A DNA stretch of 64,000 nt from Chrysoporthe austroafricana (taxonomy: Eukaryota > Ascomycota > Sordariomycetes > Diaporthales > Cryphonectriaceae), in NCBI GenBank assembly GCA_001051155.2, contig JYIP02000003.1, positions 2,976,001 through 3,040,000 of the forward strand, written 5' to 3'. Shown here piece after piece: positions 32,820-43,665 of the stretch (the first letter of the stretch is position 1; every line of letters begins with the position of its first letter). A model generated the notes under the pieces. That model ran no database searches and was not told where the DNA came from. It saw only the letters and a list, made by a program, of their open reading frames with translations. Position numbers and translations under genes: made by a program.

Positions 32820-35330
32820 ATGACGCCCCCGCCGCCGCAGAGCCGCTTCCTCGAGGGCTCCATGAACGACCGCGCCTCCGCCGCGCCCCCGCCCGACTTC
32901 ATGGGGCCCGAGTCCGAGGAGTACGAGAGGCACTTCGCCATGGACTGGAAGCCGCCGGACCTGGACGGCTTCGGCGACGTCGTCGGCGGTGGCGGCGGCG
33001 GTGGCGGCGGCGGTGGCGGCAGCAGCCTCATGTCCACCAGCTCGGGGCCCTCCGCCCTCACGTCCACCACGACGGCCACAACCACGACCACGACCACCAA
33101 CGGTGGCGGCGGCAGGGCCTCCAGGCACGGCGGCCCGGGCTTCTTCAGGCAGGTCAGAGAGAGGTTCAGCCTGACGCGGTCCAAGTCGAGCTTCAGCGTC
33201 ACAGACAGGGCCGCCCTTGACGGCCACGACGAGCACGACGACGACGCCGGCGGGTTCCCTATCCCGCCCGTCTTCAAGCACAAGCGCTCCGAGAGCATGG
33301 GCCTGCCCACGTCGCGCACCCGCCACCACCACCACAACCACCACAACCACCACAACCACCACAACCACCAGCAGCAGGACCAGCAGCAGGACCAGCACCT
33401 CCACCAGTCCCAGTCCCAGCAGCCCCCCGACTTCAGCTTCCTGCGGAGGAACACGGACAGCGACGCCCTCGCCAGGATGAGCACCCACGCCACCGCTCCT
33501 CCCACCCCCGTCGCCGCCACGGCGCCCCTGCTCCCGGGCTTCGACCCGACCAAGCGCCCGACCCGCGAGGAGATCGCCGCCAACTACCAGAGCCTGCTGG
33601 CGAGTGGCTTCTTTGGCACCCACGCCATCCAGTCGACGCGCTTCTCCCCGCCGGGCACCCGCGCCGTCAGCGGCCAGGGCCCGGGGCCCGCCGCCGCCGG
33701 CGCGCGCTCGCCCTCCTCCGCCTCCTTCACCTCCTTCTCCCAGCGCCTGGCCGACGACGACGGCGCCGCCTCCCAGGGCATCCGGACCGTCCCGCCCAGC
33801 CCGGAGCGCATGCCGCCCCCGCCCCCGCCCCCCGACCGCGCCCCGCCGCAGCCGCCCGTTGTGCCCATGGACGTCGAGGGCCCGGCGCCGCCGGCCCAGC
33901 AGCAGCAGCAGCAGCAGGCCTCGAGGGACATGCCGCCCCCGCCCGCACCGGCTAGGAAGCACAGGCCCGCCCACCACCACTCCCACTCGGCCTCCGCAGT
34001 CCCGTCCGCCGCCGCCGCTGCGGGCGCCGCCGCGCGGCCCGGCCCGCTGCACTCCCTCTCCTACTCCTCGGCGCCCTTCCACCCGGCAGATCCGGGCGCG
34101 GCAGCACCCCCCGCTGCCGCCACCAGCACCACGCAGCCGCAGCCGCAGCCGCAGCCGCCGCGCCGCCCTCACCGCCCGCCGCCCAGCACGTCGGCCAGGT
34201 TCTCGGCCGAGCCCGGGCGGCCGCGCGGCAGCTTCGACTTCAGCCTCGTGCGCGGCACGAAGCGGCCCTTCGCCTCGTCCTCGCGCGCGTCCTTCTCGGG
34301 CGTCGGGCGGGCCAGCTGCGACGGCGGCATCGGCGTCGCGACGTCGACGCCTCTCGAGGGCGGCGAGGAGGAGGAGCGGCACGAGAGCGGCGCGCGCAGG
34401 TTCGTCAAGAGGCTGCGGCGGTCCGCGAGCCGCATCTCCCTCAACCTGGGCCACAGCATCGCGCGGCAGGGCGCTCGGCACTCGGACGACGACGACGAGA
34501 TGATGCACGATGACGACGACGACGGCGCCAATAACGGCAACAGCTTGGAACAACCATCCTCGCGTACGTCCATGTCTTCTACTATCAGGGGTTCTTTCTC
34601 TTTCCGCTTCGGGGCTGGGGGCAGGCCCGAGACCGCCCCGGGAGGTGCCCCTGCTCCCTCCTCCACCATGGACCACCACCCTCACCACTACCACCACCAC
34701 CACCACCACCACCACCCCTCGTCCTCCTCGTCCTCCTCGTCCTCCCCCCCTCCCGGACCCAACTTCATCCTCGCTGGGGCCAGCACCGGCGACGACCACT
34801 TCTCACTAAACACCGCCGGCCACAGTTCTCCCGCCGACGCAGCCGCGCCTGCGCCTCTCGCTCCAGCTCACCCGCCCGTACCGCACGGGCTTCCCGTGAT
34901 CGCGGGGTCCCCAAGCGGTAGCGCGGATCGTAGCCGCCCTAGGAGGCGCGACGCCCACGGCGGCGACGGCCGGCGGCGGCCCCGGTGGCTGGAGGGCAGC
35001 GCCGGGTCGCCCGTGCGGGTGCCGACGACAATGACAACCGCCGCCGATGACAACGATGACAACGACGACGATGACGACAGCTCCGCCGGTGCCGACGGCA
35101 TGGAGGGCGTCGAGTTCAGCTTCCACTTCCCCGGGCGCGTGCGGCCCGCCGGCGGCGGCGGCGGCGGCGGGCCCCTGGCTGTGGTGTCCGACGCCAACCG
35201 GTGGGCGGCGGGCGCCCCCGACGGGAATGGTGGTGGCGCCGCCTTCTTCAAGGGCGTCGGCGGCGGGAAGAGGGTTGAGAACTTCATGCGAGGCGGCAGC
35301 GTGCGGGTCGTCCCTAGGGATCTGATCTGA
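32820..35330 (+). CDS. Large low-complexity protein of unknown function
   Basis: A single open frame of 836 residues; I do not recognise a named domain. I chose the ATG at 32820 because the frame upstream of it runs through the TC/GT repeat leader. Three blocks look ordered and conserved in style: FLEGSMNDRASAAPP near the N terminus (about 11-25), RPTREEIAANYQSLLASGFF (about 246-265, followed by GTHAIQSTR), and FVKRLRRSASRISLNLGH near residue 535. Between them lie poly-Gly, a His/Asn-rich run followed by Gln/Asp (about 168-195), poly-Gln, poly-Asp, poly-Ser and Pro-rich stretches. The composition suggests a disordered, probably cytosolic or nuclear scaffold-like protein, but that is inference. 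No signal peptide or membrane segment is visible. Codon use is extremely GC-rich at third positions, like the neighbouring veA. Confidence 0.75.
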   Translation: MTPPPPQSRFLEGSMNDRASAAPPPDFMGPESEEYERHFAMDWKPPDLDGFGDVVGGGGGGGGGGGGSSLMSTSSGPSALTSTTTATTTTTTTNGGGGRASRHGGPGFFRQVRERFSLTRSKSSFSVTDRAALDGHDEHDDDAGGFPIPPVFKHKRSESMGLPTSRTRHHHHNHHNHHNHHNHQQQDQQQDQHLHQSQSQQPPDFSFLRRNTDSDALARMSTHATAPPTPVAATAPLLPGFDPTKRPTREEIAANYQSLLASGFFGTHAIQSTRFSPPGTRAVSGQGPGPAAAGARSPSSASFTSFSQRLADDDGAASQGIRTVPPSPERMPPPPPPPDRAPPQPPVVPMDVEGPAPPAQQQQQQQASRDMPPPPAPARKHRPAHHHSHSASAVPSAAAAAGAAARPGPLHSLSYSSAPFHPADPGAAAPPAAATSTTQPQPQPQPPRRPHRPPPSTSARFSAEPGRPRGSFDFSLVRGTKRPFASSSRASFSGVGRASCDGGIGVATSTPLEGGEEEERHESGARRFVKRLRRSASRISLNLGHSIARQGARHSDDDDEMMHDDDDDGANNGNSLEQPSSRTSMSSTIRGSFSFRFGAGGRPETAPGGAPAPSSTMDHHPHHYHHHHHHHHPSSSSSSSSSPPPGPNFILAGASTGDDHFSLNTAGHSSPADAAAPAPLAPAHPPVPHGLPVIAGSPSGSADRSRPRRRDAHGGDGRRRPRWLEGSAGSPVRVPTTMTTAADDNDDNDDDDDSSAGADGMEGVEFSFHFPGRVRPAGGGGGGGPLAVVSDANRWAAGAPDGNGGGAAFFKGVGGGKRVENFMRGGSVRVVPRDLI

Positions 35331-35343
35331 TCTGATCTGATCT
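35319..35343 (+). repeat. (GATCT)n pentamer spanning the stop codon
   Basis: Five GATCT units cover the last codons and stop of the 32820 gene. Because the unit is five bases, TGA occurs in all three frames within the tract. Changes in copy number would alter only the last few residues. Confidence 0.85.
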
Positions 35344-35457
35344 GGTGTGATGTGGTGCGGTGCAGTGCAATAAGCATACATGCAAGCAAACGGGCGGCGA
35401 ACTGGCGCGGATCTTTTCCCGAAACTGGTCCTAGACTGTGGTTTTGCATTGGCGAAG

Positions 35458-35463
<6 letters not shown>

Positions 35464-35504
<41 letters not shown>
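35464..35504 (+). repeat. (GA)n tract in the presumed 3' UTR
   Basis: About 20 GA units, 130-175 nt behind the stop codon of the 32820 gene. The tract is complementary to the (TC)15 in its leader. Confidence 0.85.
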
Positions 35505-35506
<2 letters not shown>

Positions 35507-36616
35507 GTGCCGAGTCGATGTTGCAAACTTTTTGCTTTTCTTTTCTTTTTCTATTATCTTTTTTTTTTAAACCCCCCCCCCCCTAAACCCTGCATTTGGC
35601 TTGGTGTTTTCTTGGACAAAGGCGCATTACACAACAGGCACGGTCCGCATGCGCACGGCGTCGAGTAGAAGTATGTATGTAGGTATGTGTGTTCAGCAGC
35701 ACGAAGTCGTCTCTGGTTGGTGTGTGCTTCGGTCGTCAGGGGCTGCGGGAGATAGATTGGGGCGGGTGGTGGAACACTTTTGTTCGCTGATACGGAAGTG
35801 GAGGGGGAGAGGGATCCCATGGGGCCTGCATTCGCTGGCAGCTGTCCGGTCTAGAAAGGAGGAGACTTTTTCGTCCGGGCTGGTTGGGTGTGTGGTGTTT
35901 GTCGTTGTTGACGATGTTCACGCTATGATGGATGATGCTGCAGACATACCAGATGAATTTTCACAATGACTTCAGCCAGAACAGCAACAATCTCGCTTCC
36001 AACGTATCGCGTGATATCAGCATGTAGAGCTTACGTGTGTGGTGCGGCGCTCAAGAGAGATGGAAAGATCGCATTGCTGCTCAAATTAAAAGTTGTACCG
36101 AACTATATCGTGAGCCCGGCCGGGCCCGCTGGTCCGCCGCCCACGATTAGCGATAGCTTCAGAGTCTATATAAAGTCCCGCACCGAAGCGAAAGTCGTTC
36201 GTGTAAAATCGAATCGCCACCTCCCGTCCTAACAGCAATAGCATCACTCAATGCTGACTGTGGGAAGGCGGGCGGCTACCCAAAACAGAAAACAAAAACA
36301 AAGAAAACCGAGCGATGTCCATCCAATCTCAAGCCAACTTGAACCAAATGTGGATTGTCCTTGTCCAATCAACTGAGACCATTTCCCAAAGTAGTACCAA
36401 GCATCCCGTAAGAGTATCAAGAGCATTCCCAAGCACCGCTCTCAGTCCGTTCGAGCGTTCTGCGAGGCATAAAGCGAGCAGACCTCGGCCTTCCAAACCA
36501 AAAACCCAAATTCCAATCCCAGACGCCAAGGTATCGCTATGCTCGATAATTATATACGGTTCTCCTCTGCCTGAAACGTATCGTACGGGGTTTCTTATCG
36601 CTTAGGTCTGCAGCTA
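35505..36616. other. Intergenic between two gene 3' ends
   Basis: About 1.1 kb between the rightward 32820 gene and the leftward Spt23-like gene. It begins with T and C homopolymers (about 35.56-35.58 kb). No further coding sequence was recognised. Confidence 0.5.
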
Positions 36617-39600
36617 CTAGTTCACCTCCCCAAGGACAACACCCTGAGCGGGCTGCTTCCACGAAGACGTAGCGGACGTCCAGGCGGTATCGAAGGGGCC
36701 AGGGAAGTAGCTGTAAAGGACTCTGAAGCAGATCAACAGCAGCAGCGGGATCTGTATACATGTCAGTCTCTGGGCTCGATGTGTTTCTATTTGTGATGTC
36801 TACTTACCCAGAAGAGGAAGAGCTTCGGGTCCCTACTCAAGCTCTTCTGTTTCTCGGCGCGTGCCTGGCGCAGGTTGTCCTGCTGCTCCTTGGTGATGTT
36901 GTTCTTGCGTCCAATCTGTAGAAGCTTCGGCAGCTGTCTCTGGACTTGCTTCTCCCCGATGTGCGAATCTGTTGCTGTCTGCGTGCTCCGTTCTGCTTGC
37001 TGCGTCTCGTGCTGCTGATCGTACAGCAATGTGCACTTCGTGTCCGCCTCGTAGTCTGCCGCGGCGCGCACCGCTGACGCCGTCTTGGTGTCAATGTCGC
37101 CGTGCTGCGTGGATGCGCTCTTGTTATCACGCTTGCCACCGGGGAAGAGGTCCTCGTAGGCTGGTGGAAGCGCTGGGGACGGTATGAAGGATGAGCCAAT
37201 GTTGGGGATGAACGCTGACACGCGCTGCTGTGCCGAGTTCAGGTACGCCTGGTAGTCTTGCAGAGCCATCATGTTGGGGATCTGAATATGTGACAGGTTC
37301 TGCATCATATTGTGCTGGAACTGCTGGATTTGCTCCCTGAAGGCAGCGATGGCAACAGCAGCAGACGCCATGCCGCCCTGCTCCTCAACCTGCGGCAGAT
37401 CGACCAACGATGCCCGCGACGAGGCTGCTTCGCGGTCGTGACGACTTCGGAGGGCCATTTGCAGGTGTGCGCCCTCTGTTTCGAGGTCATCCCCGGAACT
37501 CGATACCTCAACTTCATCCGACTCAGTCGAGGTCTCGCTGCACGAGTACTCGCTGGGAGCCGTGGCTTCTGCCCGTGGCGGTTCCCAGAATGAACGAAGA
37601 GACGTCGCGCTGCTAGCGCGACTATGCAGGGTGCTTCCTCTCCTGCCAGCGCGCTTGATAGCGCGAATGACATCCAGCGTCCTGGCGACATCCGAGGCCA
37701 GTTGACCCTGCCCAGTCTTGAGTGTAGGATCAGCCCTGTGTTGGATGAGACGCCTCACCAACTCCGGGTGATCATACAACGCTGCGTAGTGCAAGGGGCT
37801 GAATCCCAGCCTGTCTTGGACATTCGGGCTGGCTCCTCTGGCGAGTAGACCGGCAGTGAATCGGTGGTACCCGAGGGAAACAGAGAGATGAAGCATCGTG
37901 TGTCCCGTGGCTTTTCTCTTCAGGTTGAATTTCGTCTTGTTCATGCTGTCATCCAGGTCTAGGAGATCCAATACCTTTAGAAGCCGAGTCTCCAAGGTCA
38001 CGCCGTATCCCTGTGGGCCGCCATTATAGCTGCCGTCGCTTGCACCATTGAAGCTCCCGCCATTGATGCCGTTCGCACCATTGACGATTTGCTGAACAAG
38101 CCCCTGGACATCGCCCGTGCTTCCCGTCAGTTTCTGGGAAATGACGCCGAGGGCGAGGTGCACAAGCGCTTCTTGCCTGTCGTCCTTGTATACGAAGCCT
38201 GACTGCCTGGTAGGGAGCGACTGCACCTGACCGTTCGGGCCTCTCACGGAGACGTTAACGTATCCAGGATGTTCAGAAGGCGGCAAAATGCAGGTAATGG
38301 AAGAGTCAGCCCAGTAGGTCGTGGTGATTGCCTTCTTGTCGCCAAAATATATGTCCTGGCCTTGTCGGAACCCGGATCCCAAAATGCTGACATCAATGTT
38401 CCCGGTGATTGGTCCTTCCATGGGAATCACCTTAAGGACGGCTGGTACTGCGCTCGCGTTCGCGAATGGTGCCGTTAGGGGCAGGCCATGGGCCAGAACC
38501 TGAGGGGTTTGGCTGAGCTGATTCGGCTGTTGCTGATGCAGCGCCCCATTGATCAGGGAATTAGGACTCGGTGCCCTGCTATTTTGCGCCGACGCGGGGG
38601 CCGAGAATACTGGCTGCATGACGCTATTATTGTCCATATTCGGTGGTCTGCTCGAGCCAGGGTGGAGAACAGCCTGTTCATTGCTGTTAGGTGTCCGGGG
38701 TTGGGCAGGGAACAGTGGGTTGGCGGACTGGGTGACCCGCCCGAAAGGAGGGGATGAGCTGTCGAAGAAGGGGTTGGAGTTCGGTGCCGAGTAAGGTGAC
38801 GCCGAGAAAGGTGAGACGGACGAGGCTGGCGGGCCTGCCTGGCTGTTCTGGAAGTTGCTGGGCGGTGGCGGAGCAAAAGCATTAGTCTCGATCGGGGTCA
38901 TGTGCAACGTTGTAGGGACTTTGGCACCGCTGGACTTCCTCTTCTTTGCCGAGGGACCAGCTATGCTGGGTGAGGGTGGTCTCGACAAGTTGCGTGGGGT
39001 CGGAACGGCTGACGTGCCAGTCGAATGGGCTTCCGTTTTCACCGCTGGTGGTACCAGGGCACTGGCGCTGCGTTTGAGAGCCTGGATATCGGATGTCGAC
39101 TGTGATTGTCGGAATGGGTGTCCCGGCTGTATGGCATTCATATCATTGACACCAGTCGGAGCAGGCGCTGCAGGTGCTGCTGGGTTCGGATTCTCCATCC
39201 CACCGTTGAGGGTAGGATTTGGCTGGGGCGTCTTGTGGTCGTCTGTGATCATGATGGACGGCGATAAAAGTTGAGTAACTAGCCGGCCGAGGTGATCTTT
39301 CAACGTGAAGATAACCTGGAAGCCCGTCTTCTCGTGGTGGTGGCGGCAATAACAGGCAATCCGCATTGGTGTGTCGATGATCATGGTCCCTGGAGCTTCT
39401 GGGTCGTTGGCATCCGCGAGATCTTTGACCTCGTGAGTGTTGAACACAACGACCCGTTGTGCCTCGTAGCTCTTCCATTCCTCGTCTTCAGCAGGTTTCT
39501 TGGTCTTCTTGCGGTTGGCACGCTTCTGCTCCCGAGTGATACAGCCCGTACAGATGCGAACCTCGCCACCGTCCGCCGTCTTCTCTTCACTCGCATCCGG

Positions 39601-40801
39601 CCTGCCAGTAAACGGATAAGCGGCAGCGGCAGCACGAGCCATGACCCTGTCCCTCACGCTCTGCTTAACCACGGCACTCGTGCAGACGAGCTGCGTGGAC
39701 AGCTCGAGGGTATCTGGCGACAGGGCCGTGGCCTTGGCCAAGAACTTCGGTTTGCCGATGGTATAGCGCGGAAGATGGATCTTCTTGATGCCTTCAGGGA
39801 CCGGGTTCAGTGTCATCTTGACTTGCATCTGCGTCTCGACGCGGGACTTCGGAGGGATGTTGATAAGACGCAGGACCGGCCTCGAGGATGCTTTGTGGCT
39901 GGGCGGCGCGGCAGGGACGTGAGCGCCGCCAGGACCCTCGGAGGTAGCTTCATCTATTGACGAGCGCTGCCACGGCACGTTAAACCAGCTCCCGTTGGGC
40001 GGGTTGCCCTGCGGCAGCAGACGAGGCTCTGGGGGTGCCATGTCCGCAAGAGCGAACGGCGACGAGCCCTGGCTGAAGACCATCTGTTGTGACATGGGAG
40101 AGGCCTCTCTTGATCCGGCGGCCGATCTGCCGGTCACGGACTTGGCCGAGAAGGACTGCTGCTGCTAGACAATTAGAGGATTCACGCAGATGACAGATCG
40201 GGCTGACACGTACAGAAAGCCGCTTCCTGCGGGCCTGACCGGCTTGGGGTCGTGTGGACGGACGGGGCGGCTTCGTGTCCACTGGACAGTACTCTTCGGG
40301 GTCGTTCAGGGCGCCGGGACTCGAGTTGAAGTCTGAAGGGCTGGAAGAGTCGAACCTGGGGGGCGACTGCACATTACGGCCGAAAGGCGCGTAGCCGGCA
40401 CCCATGGGCTGATCGATCATGGCCGGGTTGATGGTGTTGTGCTCGTACATGGACGGCATGCTGTTGAAGTCGAAGTGGCCGAAGCCCCCGCGCGGCGGGT
40501 TCTCGAACAGCGGCATGTCGACGTCGCCGTCCCCGTTGGTCATGGCGTTGGTGGACCGCGAGGAGTCAGAGGCGGAGTCCTGGTCTGAGGCGGTGGGCGA
40601 GAGGTTGGACGGGAGGGTGCTGTCGGCGGCAGGCTGCAGCAGGCCCTGGCCCTTGGGCTGGGAGTCGTTGCTCTGGGCGAAATCGAGGAAGTCGTCGGCG
40701 CTGAAGTCGAAGCTGTCGAGGTTCTGGGACATGCAGTTGAAATTGACAAAGTCCTCGCCGAGCATGGGAAAGTCGTCGGCGGGCTCCCCGGGCGACGGCA
40801 T
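36617..40801 (-). CDS. Spt23/Mga2-like membrane-anchored transcription factor
   Basis: Three exons (40801-40214, 40164-36808, 36751-36617) give 1359 residues. The acidic N terminus (DDFPMLGEDFVNFNCMSQNL) and a long DNA-binding-like region with LSTQLVCTSAVVKQSVRDRV and CRHHHEKTGFQVIFTLKDH open the protein. An IPT/TIG domain follows at about 765-850 (VLKVIPMEGPITGNIDVSIL, GSGFRQGQDIYFGDKKA). Ankyrin repeats follow at about 945-1020 (GHTMLHLSVSLGYHR, GFSPLHYAALYDHPELVRRL). The last intron joins LFLFW to IPLLLLICFRVLYSY, making one C-terminal membrane helix. In yeast, Spt23 and Mga2 sit in the ER membrane and are cut free by the ubiquitin/proteasome route when unsaturated fatty acids run low, then activate OLE1. 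This architecture is the same, so a similar membrane-sensing role is likely. The start at 40801 is the first ATG in frame. Confidence 0.93.
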
Positions 40802-43665
40802 GGCGCACGAGGGGAGAGGTGTCCGTAAGCGTCGAGGGTCGGGACTGATGCCGGAATTCAACCCGCCCGGGCGGCTGGCGTGGGTGGTGCTGGTCGATCG
40901 GATGAGGCGGTGGCGCGTCGTCCGGCGGGCGTATCGAGCGAGGGCCTGAGGGGGGGCGTGTTCGTCGTCGAGGGCTGCTTAGGGTGTCGACCAGAGGGGG
41001 CAGGTCGGGCGGAGTGGGAGTCGGTGGTCGGGGTCGGGGTCGAGGTCGAGGTTGGAGGTGATGGTGAAGAGTCAAAGCCGCGAAATGCAATGCGAGGTTG
41101 AGGTCGGCGGAGGAGATTTCCCTGGTTGGACAGCACGCAGAGGCGGTGGGGAACGGGCCAATGCGAGAAGCGCTGACGCTGATGCGGCACGCCAGATTGA
41201 TGGGGCCTGGAACCAGGGTGCTGCTGGCCTTCGAGGTGGCGTGTGGTCCTGGGCCCAGAGTGCCTAGCACAGCGTACCCAGTATCTGCGTCGCGGGTGGG
41301 CTCAAGCGCAAGCACACAGCGTCCTTGGCTGCATGAAACTGCCGCCACAAAAAAATAAATTAAAAAGCACCCCTGATGCCTCCTGCAGGCTGGTCCAGAG
41401 GTCCCATTATCGTTCGGAGGAGCTGTAGGGCTGCGGGGGGGAGGGGGTGGGCTGTCTGCTCGAGTCCTGGGGGATGAAGACGACTGGACGGTGGAGCTGC
41501 CCTAAAGTGCCACCTGGGCACGCTAGGGTCGTTGGAGGGCTGCTGGAGATTGATGCTCTGTACGTGCGTGCCTAGCGCCTCGATCCCTCTGCTTAGCTGC
41601 TTAGTAGTACTGGCACCTGCTGGGTAGCAGCGCAGGGCAGCAGGGCGGCAGGGGGGGAGCAGCGCTATTTTATGTAAGCCGGCAGGGCCTCCCCGCGATT
41701 TTGGTGGGCCTGCTTCACCAGCCGGAACGGCCTTCTCCGCCTTTTTTCGTGCCCCGCGAACCCTGGCGCCTGGCACGCCCTCCGTCACAGCATTCCAGCC
41801 CAGGTCCTCCAGGCATTTCTACTATGTATCAACAATTGCCCCCACGGGCGCTCATCGTCACTGGCATCTTCATGTCTCGGCCGGATCCTTCTGCCGGCGA
41901 TAGATTGTGTCCCGTCGCAGCACGTGTCAGTGTGCCGTCCGTGTGTGCCCTGCCAACAGGCCGCTGGCAATCTATCGAATGTCTCAGGTGGTCTTGCACT
42001 GGTCCATATGTGCCATCTCAAGTACATACATAGCATACACGCTTATCTGTCGATCCAACCTGATATCTCTGCCCAATCGCCCTGTGGCCCAGCATGTAGC
42101 TGCGTGCAAGATGCGCCCCTGAAGATCACCCTGCGAACAGCCAGTTCCTGTGGACAATTCTGGCGTTCGAGGTAGCAGACGGTCGTACAGCAGCGCGCAT
42201 CCCTCCCTCCTTGCTCTGCACCCGACATCGCAGCCAAGACGTATGGATTGCATGCCTCCATGCTATGTAACACATCCAGTTCATTGGAACCGAATTAACA
42301 CGCGCGCCGCGTGAAATCTCGCCAGAACGGACCACCCTCCACCACCACCACTACCGCCACCATCACCAAGCGAGCCCTCGCGACAGGGGCGTCTTATGCT
42401 CCCCGTGCCGCCGCTTACACGCACTCCTACCGTAGCAGTCTTCTGTCTTGCAGGGGGGAGGAGGGGCGTATATAATAGGACGAAAGTTCTGGCTGCTTGG
42501 CCCGACTCATTTCCACGACCAAAGTCCCGGCTCACAGCTAGCCTCAGGAAGACGCGAGAGCACCGTCATCGACCCCGTCCCTCTAACCCCGGGCGGAGGG
42601 GGGACCGGGGGCCCGCATATCAGTCTCCATGCCGCCGGCTGCATCAGGGAGAGCCCTCAGCTCTAGCAGGCGCAGGCAGGACGCGGGTGACGGAGCAGGT
42701 TGCCCTGCGCCCACTCCTCACTGGCTGGCTAGCTCACCGGCGTCGTCCGCCCACCCTCCATTACAGAACCAGCACCAGGACACCTCGAAATGCCCCTGCC
42801 CGCACCTCGATGCTCAAGTGAGAGAACGGAGCCCCCGTGGGAGCCAGCCGCCGCCGGTGGCTGTCTCGCTCGGTCTCGTCAGGCCAGATCCAGAGCGCGC
42901 GGTCGGCCGCTCCGGCCCGAGCGTCGGGCGTGAGGACCTGAGGCACGATAATAAACAGGGAGCTTGACCCCAGCTGCATGTCGAGGTGCGTCGTATCTGT
43001 CTTCCTTGCTGGTCGTGTATGCAGCTCCTGCAGGCTAGCCGAGCGCGGACAAGCTGATGGCGTGCGGATCAGTCGACTCGACAGCCATGGGCAGGTCTCG
43101 AGCAGACAAGCCGACGATGACACAGTGCGACGACGAGGAGCAGAAAGTTTACATTTCTCAGGCGTGGTCTGGACTCGAAGGGGAGGTCTCGTGACGAGCA
43201 TTCGGCGGCTAGGCATCCTTGGACTTCTGCATCCCAACGTGGGAACGGCAAGCCACTGCACTTAGACGCCTGCTGATTCTATATAAGTACCCAACGTGTC
43301 GAGGCCAGTATTGAGGTGAAGGCACTCCTGTAGCCCATGCCTACCAGGCCGACAGATGAAATTAGAATGGTGGGACATCAATACACTCACACGCGAATGT
43401 ATATATGATGTAACCCAACATACACCTCTTCTCAGCTGAGCGAGGTCAGTCCGCACATCCGCCCCGCAATCTTACTTCACACGAGATATGTGCCTAGGCG
43501 GCAGTCTTCCGGTAGACAGCGCAGAGAAACAAGCCTTATCGTGATCAGTAAGCTAGGAACGACTTCCGTAACACGCCTCCCCCCCTTCCCCAAAACCATA
43601 ATCGCCCTGCAGTACGCGTCCCACCACGCATTGCCCAAGTACTCTACCAAGCGAGCCAGCCATTC
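40802..43665. other. Intergenic of 2.9 kb, no supported gene
   Basis: Upstream region of the Spt23-like gene and 3' side of the antiporter gene. It is GC-rich near 40.9-41.7 kb with repeated GGTCGGGGTC-type sequence and homopurine stretches, and ordinary after that. Several open frames exist, but none shows a domain, signal peptide or conserved splice pattern. Confidence 0.5.

Noticed and set aside
32481..34799. Antisense open frame of 772 codons opposite the 32820 gene
   Set aside because: Composed of Arg/Gly/Val runs that mirror the repeats of the sense strand. The sense frame has the plausible start, leader and conserved blocks.
35572..35592. CCCTAAACCC, like telomere repeat
   Set aside because: A single occurrence next to a C homopolymer in the middle of a contig; not an array.
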